Shown: positions 8,043 through 15,309 of the stretch, in pieces
Layout of the letters: the number at the start of each line of letters is the position of its first letter
Position numbering within the stretch: the stretch's first letter is position 1
Source: JALYRV01 sp040902895
GTDB lineage: Bacteria; Acidobacteriota; Vicinamibacteria; Vicinamibacterales; SCN-69-37
Reading direction: 5' to 3'
Assembly: GCA_040902895.1 (NCBI GenBank)
Contig: JBBDWL010000138.1
Coordinates: forward strand, 62,001 to 126,000
Length of the DNA stretch: 64,000 bases
Translations under genes and position numbers: made by a program
Notes under the pieces: generated by a model
Database searches by the model: none
Told to the model about the DNA's origin: nothing
The model's input: the letters and a program-made list of their open reading frames with translations, nothing else

Positions 8043-8756
8043 ATGGTGAGGAAGCCGGTAGTTACAGGATTGCTGGCAGCGTTCGTCGCGCTGTCGGGTG
8101 CGGCCACGGCAGAGGCGCAGATCACGCAGTCGGTGAATCTGGCCGCCGGCTGGTTCATGGTGCGCGGAGAAGATGCGCGCGACGACAACGATGTGCTGAT
8201 TGCCGACCTCGAGTCGCTGGCGTTCGAGGTGTCTGACTTCAACGGCCCGATCGTCAACGGCGAGTGGCTGATTGGCTTTGGCGACCGTCTCGAGTTCGGC
8301 GTGGGCATCGGCTTCTATCAGCGCACCGTGCCGAGCGTGTATGCCGACTTCCTGGATTCCGACGGCACCGAGATCGAACAGGACCTGAAGCTGCGGATCG
8401 TACCGGTGACCGCCACGGTCAAGTTCCTGCCGATCGGCCGCGCGGGCGACTTTCAACCGTACGTCGGCGGCGGCATTGCGCTGCTCAACTGGAAGTACTC
8501 CGAGGTCGGCGAGTTCGTCGACTTCAGCGACAACTCGATCTTCCGCGATCGGTTCGTCGCAAGCGGCAGCACCGTCGCGCCAATCGTCTTTGGCGGCATC
8601 CGCGTGCCGGTCAGCGGCGACGTGTTCGCGGTCAACGGCGAGCTGCGGTGGCAGGGCGGCAAAGGCGACATCGACGTCGACGAGACGGGCCTGCTCGGTG
8701 ACGAAATCAGTCTCGGCGGATTCACCGCGCTCGTCGGCTTTCAGATAAGGTTCTAA
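8043..8756 (+). CDS. Outer-membrane beta-barrel protein
   Basis: 237 residues. A signal peptide (VVTGLLAAFVALSGAATAEAQ) is followed by alternating hydrophobic/polar strands typical of an OmpX/OprF-like eight-strand barrel. The protein ends with the aromatic terminal strand ALVGFQIRF, the usual outer-membrane insertion signal. The ATG at 8043 has a strong AAGGAG 5 bases upstream. The same barrel layout, ending in Arg-Phe, is seen in the protein at 17552. No specific function can be given. Confidence 0.8.
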   Translation: MVRKPVVTGLLAAFVALSGAATAEAQITQSVNLAAGWFMVRGEDARDDNDVLIADLESLAFEVSDFNGPIVNGEWLIGFGDRLEFGVGIGFYQRTVPSVYADFLDSDGTEIEQDLKLRIVPVTATVKFLPIGRAGDFQPYVGGGIALLNWKYSEVGEFVDFSDNSIFRDRFVASGSTVAPIVFGGIRVPVSGDVFAVNGELRWQGGKGDIDVDETGLLGDEISLGGFTALVGFQIRF

Positions 8757-8761
8757 CGCTG

Positions 8762-8865
8762 GATCTGGTGATCTGGTGATCTCGTGATCTGGTGATTTGA
8801 AAACCTTGCGCCTGGTGCGCGAGGGCTCAGATCACCAAATCACCAAAACACCAGATCACCAAATT
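8762..8865. repeat. Repeat family B, full inverted copy
   Basis: The left arm (8762-8798) is three to four tandem units of GATCTGGT. The right arm (8830-8865) is the reverse complement (AGATCACCAAATCACC). The roughly 30-base loop reads GAAAACCTTGCGCC. Together they form a long imperfect hairpin between the outer-membrane protein gene and the convergent glycosyltransferase gene. The right arm reaches into the last bases of that gene. Half copies occur at 27001 and 48504. Confidence 0.8.
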
Positions 8866-10409
8866 CTCCTGTACAACGACACATTCCCCCCGGCGGCGAT
8901 TCGTTCGAACTTCGCCGCAACATCCGATCTGTCGCGCAGCAGATGCGCGAACACGTCGCCTCCTTCGGCCCGCTCTTCCGCGATCAGAAAGCGGGCCTGC
9001 GTCGACGGGTCGACGATCGCTGCTTCCCAGATGTCGCCGTTGCCTTCATGGATGAAGTCGCCGATGTCGAACCCTTCGCGTCCGAGATCGTGCATGTAGT
9101 GCGCGAGCGATCCCATGCTGATCAGAATCGGTGTGCCATCCCATTGTCGCTTCAGCGCGTCCGTCACCATGCGCCGCTGGCCCTGTTGCGGCCCCTCGCG
9201 GCGGGCCTCGACAATCATCGGCGCGGTGTAATCGAAGGGCTCGAGATCCGGCACGATGAGGATCGCGGCAACGGCCGCGACCACCACCCGTGCGAGCGGC
9301 GGCGTGAGGCCGATCGCAAAGCCCGTGAAGAGCGCCGACGAGGCGACGAGCGGCGTCATGTAGCGGATCCGCAGCGGATGGCCGGCGTGAAACGCGAGAA
9401 AGGGCAGCGCCGCCATCGCCGCCAGCGAAAGCACGACGAGAATCGATCGATCGGCTCGCGACGCGAGACCTCGCGCCAGGACGAACACGAAGCCGAGGCC
9501 GCCAAACGCCGCGAAGGCCGGCGACGAGAGCCGCTCGAGGCCATCGCGAATCTGCTCGAGCACCAGTGACGCCTCACCCTTCGCGGGATTGTCCGGGACG
9601 AAGAACCCGCTCGAGACAAACCATTCGCCAACCGTCGCGCGGCTCAGGCACAGGAAGCCGATGACGGCAGCCGCGGGCCAAAGGGCCAATCGGACCCACG
9701 CCCATGCGCAGGCGCGGTGTCCGGCGTTCATTCGCGACGGCGTTAAAAGATCGCAGGCGCGACCGCTCTTTGGCGCGCCCTCACCCCGCCGGCGCGAAGG
9801 GATGCCGGACCAAGCGCCGAGCACCAGCGTCAGCGCCACAATCGCCAGCGCCGCCGCCGTGAGCATCCATCCCTCGTACCGGGTGAGACAGAGCAGCACC
9901 AGGGCGAGACCGGGCGTCACTGTTGACATGTCCGGATCGCGGAGCCACGCATCGAGGCGCTCGACTGAGACGAAGGCCAGCGCGATCAACAGCGGCTCGG
10001 TCATCGGCGTGGCGTGCAGGTAAAGAACGCTCGCGTTGGTCACGAGCAGCGCCGCGGTCGCCGCGCCGGCAAGACGCGAACCTGTCGCGCGCTGCAGCAG
10101 GTGCGCGGCGGCATACGCCGCTACGCCCATGCTGACGACCGAGAACGCGATGGCCGACGCGCCGGTGCGATACGACCAGTCCCACTGCACCGGCAGCAGG
10201 TTGATCACATGTGGAAGCGGCAGCCACACGGCGCCTATCTGCCACCATCCGGGCGTCAGGCTGTCGAGGATGCGGCGCGCCACGACGAGATGGGCGCGCG
10301 CATCGTAATGGCTCAGGGCCAGGCCGTGCTGCGTGTAGATGATCGCGGCAAGAAGCGCCGCGAACAGCGCGGCCAGGCCGACCAGAACGGGCCAGCGGTA
10401 CAATGTCAC
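8856..10409 (-). CDS. GT39-like polytopic membrane glycosyltransferase with an in-frame repeat insertion
   Basis: 517 residues with about ten transmembrane helices. The first periplasmic loop carries HYDARAHLVVARRI, matching the acidic catalytic position of the GT-C fold (ArnT/PMT type). Such enzymes move sugars from polyprenyl-phosphate carriers onto lipid or protein outside the membrane. Residues about 196-235 (GIPSRRRGEGAPKSG and on) are a translation of repeat family C and fall in a loop between two helices. The GTG start at 10409 has TACAAT (minus strand, 10424-10419) nine bases upstream. Confidence 0.75.
   Translation of the reverse strand: MTLYRWPVLVGLAALFAALLAAIIYTQHGLALSHYDARAHLVVARRILDSLTPGWWQIGAVWLPLPHVINLLPVQWDWSYRTGASAIAFSVVSMGVAAYAAAHLLQRATGSRLAGAATAALLVTNASVLYLHATPMTEPLLIALAFVSVERLDAWLRDPDMSTVTPGLALVLLCLTRYEGWMLTAAALAIVALTLVLGAWSGIPSRRRGEGAPKSGRACDLLTPSRMNAGHRACAWAWVRLALWPAAAVIGFLCLSRATVGEWFVSSGFFVPDNPAKGEASLVLEQIRDGLERLSSPAFAAFGGLGFVFVLARGLASRADRSILVVLSLAAMAALPFLAFHAGHPLRIRYMTPLVASSALFTGFAIGLTPPLARVVVAAVAAILIVPDLEPFDYTAPMIVEARREGPQQGQRRMVTDALKRQWDGTPILISMGSLAHYMHDLGREGFDIGDFIHEGNGDIWEAAIVDPSTQARFLIAEERAEGGDVFAHLLRDRSDVAAKFERIAAGGNVSLYRRIW
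9705..9823 (+). repeat. Repeat family C, copy 1, inside a coding gene
   Basis: Element of about 120 bp. It starts GCGCAGGCGCGGTGTCCGG, has a central GGCGTTAAAAGATCGCAGG and GACCGCTCTTTGGCGCGCC, and ends near CCGGACCAAGCGCCGAGC. The two ends are imperfect inverted repeats of each other. Copies lie at 18400-18523 (opposite strand) and 27049-27168 (same strand). This copy keeps the frame of the GT39-like gene open, adding about 40 residues. Confidence 0.85.
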
Positions 10410-10418
10410 GCGATGTTC

Positions 10419-10424
10419 ATTGTA
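10419..10424 (-). promoter_or_regulatory. -10-like hexamer of the GT39-like gene
   Basis: TACAAT read on the minus strand, nine bases before the GTG start at 10409. This spacing would place transcription initiation at or next to the start codon. Confidence 0.45.
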
Positions 10425-10435
10425 GCGTTCGCCTC

Positions 10436-11050
10436 GTGCTGAGAAAGATCGAAGCGTTCGCGATGGGCCTCGGCGGTCCGGGCCTTTTTCTGCTGGCGTT
10501 TCTCGACTCGTCGTTCATCGCCCTCCCCGAAGTCGTCGACATCCTCATCGTCTGGACCGTCATCGAACATCCGGATCGCTGGCTCTGGTACGGCGTGATG
10601 GCGACGGCGGGATCCGTCACCGGCTCGTACCTGCTGTACGCGCTCGCGCGGCGCGGCGGCGAAGCCTTTCTGCGCAAGCGCCTCAAGGAACATCACATCA
10701 CGCGCGGCATGGAACTGTTCCGGCGCTACGGCGTGCTGGCGCTGGTCGTGCCGTCGCTGCTGCCGCCGCCCGTGCCGTTCAAGCCGTTCGTGCTGATGGC
10801 GGGCGTCGCAGGGATGCCCCGGACCCGCTTTCTCATTGCCGTCACGACCGGCCGCGCGATCCGCTACATCGGCGAAGCACTGCTGGCGCTCCTGTATGGG
10901 CAAAGGGCTCTGAGCTATCTGCACAGTCACGCCACGCAGGTGTCGCTCGTGCTGGCCGCGGCCGGCGCGCTGGGCGCGCTGGCATACTTCGGATACTGGA
11001 AGATGCGGTCCGGCCAGACGAAGGCGCGAGGTCCGCGCGAGAAACGATAG
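10436..11050 (+). CDS. YqaA/DedA-family (SNARE-associated) membrane protein
   Basis: 204 residues from GTG 10436; a GTG at 10403 is also possible and would overlap the divergent gene's start. The family motifs are visible: FLDSSFIALPEVVDILI near the N-terminus, ATAGSVTGSYLLYALARRGGE and PSLLPPPVPFKPFVLMAG. The last resembles the conserved proline/arginine re-entrant loop of DedA proteins. DedA/YqaA proteins are membrane proteins, several of which flip undecaprenyl phosphate or phospholipid. That role would suit the glycan genes around it. Confidence 0.8.
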   Translation: MLRKIEAFAMGLGGPGLFLLAFLDSSFIALPEVVDILIVWTVIEHPDRWLWYGVMATAGSVTGSYLLYALARRGGEAFLRKRLKEHHITRGMELFRRYGVLALVVPSLLPPPVPFKPFVLMAGVAGMPRTRFLIAVTTGRAIRYIGEALLALLYGQRALSYLHSHATQVSLVLAAAGALGALAYFGYWKMRSGQTKARGPREKR

Positions 11051-11053
11051 AAT
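11048..11053 (+). promoter_or_regulatory. -10-like hexamer for the GT2 gene
   Basis: TAGAAT ending 6 bases before the GTG at 11060; it begins inside the stop codon region of the upstream DedA-like gene. The spacing fits a leaderless mRNA. Confidence 0.4.
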
Positions 11054-11059
11054 CTGCAC

Positions 11060-12046
11060 GTGGCCCCGCTGCCCGATCTCTCGGTCGTCATCCCGATTCA
11101 CAACGAAGAGCCGAACCTGCGCGAGCTGTGCCGCGAGTTCACCGACGTGCTCAGCGCCGCGGCACGCAGCTACGAGATCATTCTGGTGGACGATGGGAGC
11201 AGGGATGGATCGTTCGAGCTGCTGCGCGATCTGCAGGCGCTGGATCCGCGGCTGCGCGTGATTCAGTTCCGCCGCAACTTCGGACAGACCGCGGCGTTCG
11301 CGGCCGGCTTCGCGCACGCGCGCGGCCGCTACATCGTGACCGCCGACGGCGACCTGCAGAACGATCCGTCCGATATTCCGGCGATGGTCGAACGCATCGA
11401 GGCGGGCGATGACATCGTGTGCGGCTGGCGCAAGGATCGCAAGGATAGGTTCATCAACCGGCGGCTGCCGTCGTTCATCGCGAACTGGCTGATCTCGTGG
11501 GCCACCGGTGTCAAGCTGCACGACTATGGCTGCTCGCTGAAAGTGTTTCGCGCCGAAGTCGTCAAGCCGCTGCGGCTCTATGGCGAGATGCACCGGTTTC
11601 TTCCCGCGCTGGCGAGCGAGATGGGCGTGCGCGTGTCTGAGCAGGTCGTGAATCACCGCCCACGCCGGTTCGGCACAACGAAGTACGGCATCTCGCGCAC
11701 GATCCGCGTGATCCTCGATTTAATCACGGTCAAATTTCTTCTGAGTTACTCGACGCGTCCGCTGCAGGTGTTCGGCCTGTATGGCGTGCTCATGGGCGCC
11801 GCAGGCACCGCGTTGTGCGGCTGGATTGCCTACGAGAAATACTTCAGGCCTTGGCCCGGCGATCGCACGTGGCTGCTGCTGCTCGGCATTCTGCTGATCA
11901 TGGCCGGCTTCCAGCTGCTGACGCTCGGGCTGCTCGCGGAGCTGCAATCGCGCACGTATCACGAGTCGCAGAACAAGCCCACCTATGTCATTCGCCAGGT
12001 GCTCGAGCCCACCGAAGGCGCGCTGCGCGAGATTGCGCGCCAGTAG
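11060..12046 (+). CDS. Family 2 glycosyltransferase, polyprenyl-phosphate sugar synthase type
   Basis: 328 residues. The N-terminal GT-A domain shows LSVVIPIHNEEPNL, the DDGSRDGS motif (about 46-53), FRRNFGQTAAFAAGF, the catalytic TADGDLQNDP (DxD-like) and an RKDRKDRF loop. The C-terminal 80 residues hold two transmembrane helices (LQVFGLYGVLMGAAGTALCGWI and LLLLGILLIMAGFQLLTLGLL), as in GtrB/ArnC/DPM1 relatives. It likely transfers a sugar onto polyprenyl phosphate, supplying donors for the GT39-like enzymes. Sugar identity cannot be read. Confidence 0.88.
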   Translation: MAPLPDLSVVIPIHNEEPNLRELCREFTDVLSAAARSYEIILVDDGSRDGSFELLRDLQALDPRLRVIQFRRNFGQTAAFAAGFAHARGRYIVTADGDLQNDPSDIPAMVERIEAGDDIVCGWRKDRKDRFINRRLPSFIANWLISWATGVKLHDYGCSLKVFRAEVVKPLRLYGEMHRFLPALASEMGVRVSEQVVNHRPRRFGTTKYGISRTIRVILDLITVKFLLSYSTRPLQVFGLYGVLMGAAGTALCGWIAYEKYFRPWPGDRTWLLLLGILLIMAGFQLLTLGLLAELQSRTYHESQNKPTYVIRQVLEPTEGALREIARQ

Positions 12047-12073
12047 GCCCCTGGCTTGCTATACCGGACGGAT

Positions 12074-13237
12074 ATGATCCGTTCCGCCATTCTCGTTACA
12101 GCTGTGCTCGCCGCCGCCAGCGGTGCGTTCCTCGCGCGACACAGGTCTGCAGCAGATCAGGGCAAGCCGCCGACTCCCGCAACCGCGCCGCCGGCCCTCC
12201 AGCAGCCGGCGCCGCGGCCGATGCCGGAGCGGGTTCAGGTCGCGGGCACGCTGTTCAGGCGCGCGGATGGGACGGCGTTCGAGTGGCGGGGCATTACGGC
12301 CTTTCGCCTCCTGGAGTTTGTCGCCTCAGGCAAGGAGGCAGAGGCAGCCGCATATCTCGACTGGGCGGCGAAGAACCAGGTCACCGTCGTGCGCGTGCTC
12401 GTCATGGCGAAGCACCTGTTTCCGCTGGCGCCGGCCGACGGCCTGCGCGCGCTGCCGCGGCTGTTGACGCTCGCCGCGGAGCGCGGCGTCTACGTCGAGG
12501 TCGTCGCGCTGGCCGACACGGCCGCCTATGCCATCGATCTCGACGCGCACGTGAAAGCGGCCGGCGCGATTGCCGCGGCACACACGAATGCCTTCCTCGA
12601 GCTTGCGAACGAGCCGTTCCACCAGACGCAGCATCCATCGCTCAACGATCGGGAAACCCTCGCGCGGCTGGCGGCGCTCGTCCCCGAAGAGGTCGTGCTG
12701 GCGTATGGCGCGGACGCACCGGAATCGAGCGGGGGTGGCGATTACGTGACCGTGCACGTGAGCCGCGGCGAGGGGCCCTGGGGCCATGTTCTCGGGCTGG
12801 CAGCCGGGCGCAAGTGGGTGACCCTCTATGGGCGGCCCGTGGTCAGCGACGAGCCGATCGGGGCCGCAGCCACCCGCCAGCCTGGCAGGCGCGACAACTC
12901 ACCGGAGCGGTTCCGGGCCGCCGCGGTGCTGACGCGCATGTCGGGCATGCATGCGACCTTTCACTATGAAGGCGGGTTGCACGCCCGCATCCCGGCCGGG
13001 GTCGAAAACGCCTGTTTTCAGGCCTGGCGCGAGGCCTGGACGCTGTTGCCGCGCGGCATAGAGGGGGGCGCGTTCAGCCAGCTCGAGCCTTCCAAAGGAG
13101 CACTGTTCCGAACAGAGCTCGGCGACCGCACCTGGGTGCTGGGAGTTGCCGGAGCGACATTGCCGGCCGGCGTGAAGCCGGTGGTGACCGGCCGCGAGAG
13201 CGCGCTGGGGTTTACACTTTTGCAATCCTTTTTTTAA
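12074..13237 (+). CDS. Exported glycoside-hydrolase-like TIM-barrel protein
   Basis: 387 residues. An N-terminal hydrophobic anchor (SAILVTAVLAAASGAFLA) and a proline-rich linker lead to a barrel-like domain. That domain has FEWRGITAF, VTVVRVLVMA, the strand-4 motif FLELANEPFH and a later VVSDEPIG. The Asn-Glu-Pro trio is the acid/base motif of clan GH-A (cellulase-like) enzymes, and DEP could be the nucleophile side. No close named family is recognised, so activity is uncertain. TATACC lies 8 bases upstream of the ATG. Confidence 0.6.
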   Translation: MIRSAILVTAVLAAASGAFLARHRSAADQGKPPTPATAPPALQQPAPRPMPERVQVAGTLFRRADGTAFEWRGITAFRLLEFVASGKEAEAAAYLDWAAKNQVTVVRVLVMAKHLFPLAPADGLRALPRLLTLAAERGVYVEVVALADTAAYAIDLDAHVKAAGAIAAAHTNAFLELANEPFHQTQHPSLNDRETLARLAALVPEEVVLAYGADAPESSGGGDYVTVHVSRGEGPWGHVLGLAAGRKWVTLYGRPVVSDEPIGAAATRQPGRRDNSPERFRAAAVLTRMSGMHATFHYEGGLHARIPAGVENACFQAWREAWTLLPRGIEGGAFSQLEPSKGALFRTELGDRTWVLGVAGATLPAGVKPVVTGRESALGFTLLQSFF

Positions 13238-13338
13238 GGGCAGTCGCCGGAACCCGTCGCGCCCCGGCTGAGTACGTGATATAAAACCCTCGTTCTCCCA
13301 GCAAATCACCTGCACGGATCCCGGGCGTAGGCAGGGTT

Positions 13339-13734
13339 ATGACGGTACTCGAGCTTCCTTCTGTTTCGCGTTCGGCGCACCACGACCGCCAGACACCGGC
13401 CGTCTTTGGTGATGGCGCCCCCGGGTCGACCGCGCTGTCGCGTCCCGCGCTTGCCGATCTCTTTTACCGCGTCCGCTGCGCCGTGTTCCGGATGCATGAC
13501 TTTCAGGTGAAGGTCGTGCCCGGCCGCGTGTGCCTCGCGTGCCATCACTGCGGCAAACGCTCCGGAGGATGGGAAATGAGCCCGCCCATGGGCGTGGCGC
13601 CGCAGTCGTCTGCGGTGAAGGTCGAGGCGCGTACCGCGATCCTCGAGGCGGTCCCGATGCGGATGGCGCGCGTGCTGCACCACGCGCCGCGCACCCAGCA
13701 GCAGCAGCCCCAGCGCCGCGCCGCAGCGAATTAA
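13339..13734 (+). CDS. Small protein with CxxC zinc-knuckle-like motif
   Basis: 131 residues. The middle holds CLACHHCGKRSGGWEM (about 64-79), a CxxxxC metal-binding pattern followed by a Gly-Trp seen in uncharacterised acidobacterial proteins, as I recall. The C-terminus is basic and glutamine-rich (QQQQPQRR). A TATAAA-like sequence lies near 13279. The gene ends 4 bases into the convergent methyltransferase gene. A long minus-strand reading covers the same DNA, but the Cys pattern favours this strand. Function unknown. Confidence 0.5.
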   Translation: MTVLELPSVSRSAHHDRQTPAVFGDGAPGSTALSRPALADLFYRVRCAVFRMHDFQVKVVPGRVCLACHHCGKRSGGWEMSPPMGVAPQSSAVKVEARTAILEAVPMRMARVLHHAPRTQQQQPQRRAAAN

Positions 13735-14486
13735 CGCTTTCGAGCTACGGCGAAGGTCTGGCCGATCCAGAACGGCGCCTGCCAGCGATCGATGCGCAAC
13801 GCACCGGCCGCGCGTGACAGCACGCGCGGCAACCCTCCCAGCACGTTTCCTGCACGGTTCAACCCGCACCCGAGCTCCAGTCTCGCAACATGCGGCCGCG
13901 TGCGTACGAGCTCGAAGCCGGTCTTCCGCAGCATCTCCGCGAGCGTCGCCGTAGAGAAGTAGTAAAGATGCACGGCGCTGAAGCCTGGCCAGCGGCGCGG
14001 CAGGTCCTGCTCGTCGAAGGTGCCGCGGCGGATCGCGATACCGTATTCACGCTCGCCCCAGGCGGCGAGCCACGCGTTGGGCTCGCAACAGTCGATCTGC
14101 CACCCGCGCGCCCGCGCCGCCGCCAGAAACGATCCCCCCGCCGTACCCACGTCGAAGACGCTGCCCGGGCCGCCGGTCAGGGCTTCGATGCGGCGCAGGG
14201 GACCCGCGAAGGTGCGCCGTCGCGCCAAGGCCTGGCTCACGAACAACCGATCTTCGCCGGCGGCGTACGATTCGATGATGGTGCCGGCGGGGAGGCGGGG
14301 GCTCACGAAGACGAGACCGCAACGCGCGCACGTCACGAGCCGGCCGGTCAGCGGGCTGCCGGCAGACGCCCGGAAAACGACACCCGGATCCGCCGGCTCC
14401 TGCGACGCGGCGCGCAGCACCTCCACGCCGGTACCGCCGCAAAGGTCGCAGGGCACCTCCTCAAGCAGCGCGTGAGCCTCGCGCAT
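13731..14486 (-). CDS. Class I SAM-dependent methyltransferase-like protein with central deletion
   Basis: 251 residues from the ATG at 14486 (a GTG lies one codon upstream). An N-terminal zinc ribbon has CDLCG (about 13) and CARCG (about 53). SAM-binding motif I is VFDVGTAGGSFL (about 110-121), followed by DCCEPN. Relatives then continue with a DVIEH-type motif and a PGG loop. Here the chain goes from IRRGTFDEQDL straight to RRWPGFSAVHLYYFS, skipping roughly 45-55 residues. It is probably inactive or altered. It is read with the SGNH gene upstream on the same strand. Confidence 0.65.
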   Translation of the reverse strand: MREAHALLEEVPCDLCGGTGVEVLRAASQEPADPGVVFRASAGSPLTGRLVTCARCGLVFVSPRLPAGTIIESYAAGEDRLFVSQALARRRTFAGPLRRIEALTGGPGSVFDVGTAGGSFLAAARARGWQIDCCEPNAWLAAWGEREYGIAIRRGTFDEQDLPRRWPGFSAVHLYYFSTATLAEMLRKTGFELVRTRPHVARLELGCGLNRAGNVLGGLPRVLSRAAGALRIDRWQAPFWIGQTFAVARKR

Positions 14487-14502
14487 CACGCCAGCAGCCC
14501 GA

Positions 14503-15309
14503 TCAGCGCACGCCGGTCGCAGCCGGCGGCAGCTCGAACCGTGCTTTCAGAGCGTCGAAGTACAGCTGGGCAAGCTTGCGGTTCCCTTCAGGGGTGATGT
14601 GCAGGCCGTCTTCGGTCAGCATGTCGACCGTCAGGTGTGGATAGATGTCAACGAGCTGCACGCCCTTGTCACGCGCGGTGTCGGCCAGCTCCTCGTTGAA
14701 AGGCTCGATGAGCATGGCGGCGTGCGCCCGCCCGCCGCCCTGGCGCTGCCGCGGCAGCGTCGACAGGAACACGTGCATGCCGCGGCCAGACGCCTCGGTA
14801 ATCATGTCTTCGATAGCCGTGATGATCTGCGCGAACGGGTCGCCGCCATTCAGATCGTTGACGCCGTGCAGGATGATTATGGCTTCGGGCCTGAATTCCT
14901 GGATCGAGTCGAGAAACCGGACCGTGTCTGTCGAGGCTTTCGATCCGCCGAGCCCCAGATTCCAGACGCTGAAAGTCTGATCGGCATAGCGCGCGCGCAG
15001 CAGCGCATGCAGCTGCGCCGGATATGAGGTGGCGATGCCGGGCGTGGCCGGGTCGTGCAGGCGCGAGAACGGAAACGTCCCCGGCGCCTCGCCTTCGGTG
15101 AGACTGTCACCGAACGCCATGATCTTCGTGATCGCGAGCCGCGGAACCGGCGGCGGCGGCGGAGGAGGGGGAGGGGGAGGCGGCGGAGGTGGTGGCGGCT
15201 GGATGATCGGACAGGTGGGCGTCAGGCAGCGCGGCCGATCGCCGCCGCAGCCCGCAGCCACACCCAGAGCAAACACAAGTATTCCCAGCCCGACAGACCG
15301 CCGCGTCAT
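14503..15309 (-). CDS. SGNH/GDSL-family lipoprotein esterase
   Basis: 268 residues. A lipobox (GVAAGCGG) marks a lipoprotein. A tract of 17 consecutive prolines (encoded at 15144-15200) forms a stiff spacer to the SGNH domain. Block I is AFGDSLTEGE (nucleophile Ser), block II has NLGLGGSKAS, block III is LHGVNDLNGG and block V is DGLHITPEGN (catalytic Asp-His). The family covers lipases, esterases and carbohydrate de-acetylases. TACAAT lies nine bases before the ATG. The proline tract is coded by simple repeats and may vary in length between strains. Confidence 0.85.
   Translation of the reverse strand: MTRRSVGLGILVFALGVAAGCGGDRPRCLTPTCPIIQPPPPPPPPPPPPPPPPPVPRLAITKIMAFGDSLTEGEAPGTFPFSRLHDPATPGIATSYPAQLHALLRARYADQTFSVWNLGLGGSKASTDTVRFLDSIQEFRPEAIIILHGVNDLNGGDPFAQIITAIEDMITEASGRGMHVFLSTLPRQRQGGGRAHAAMLIEPFNEELADTARDKGVQLVDIYPHLTVDMLTEDGLHITPEGNRKLAQLYFDALKARFELPPAATGVR

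Noticed and set aside
8762..8865. CRISPR-like array
   Set aside because: The repeat units are 8-10 bases, have no unique spacers, and occur in opposite orientations as hairpin arms; no cas gene is in the window.
13306..13869. Minus-strand frame over the small zinc-knuckle gene
   Set aside because: The plus-strand product has a coherent Cys pattern, and the minus frame also overlaps the methyltransferase in another frame without motifs. It was not fully excluded.
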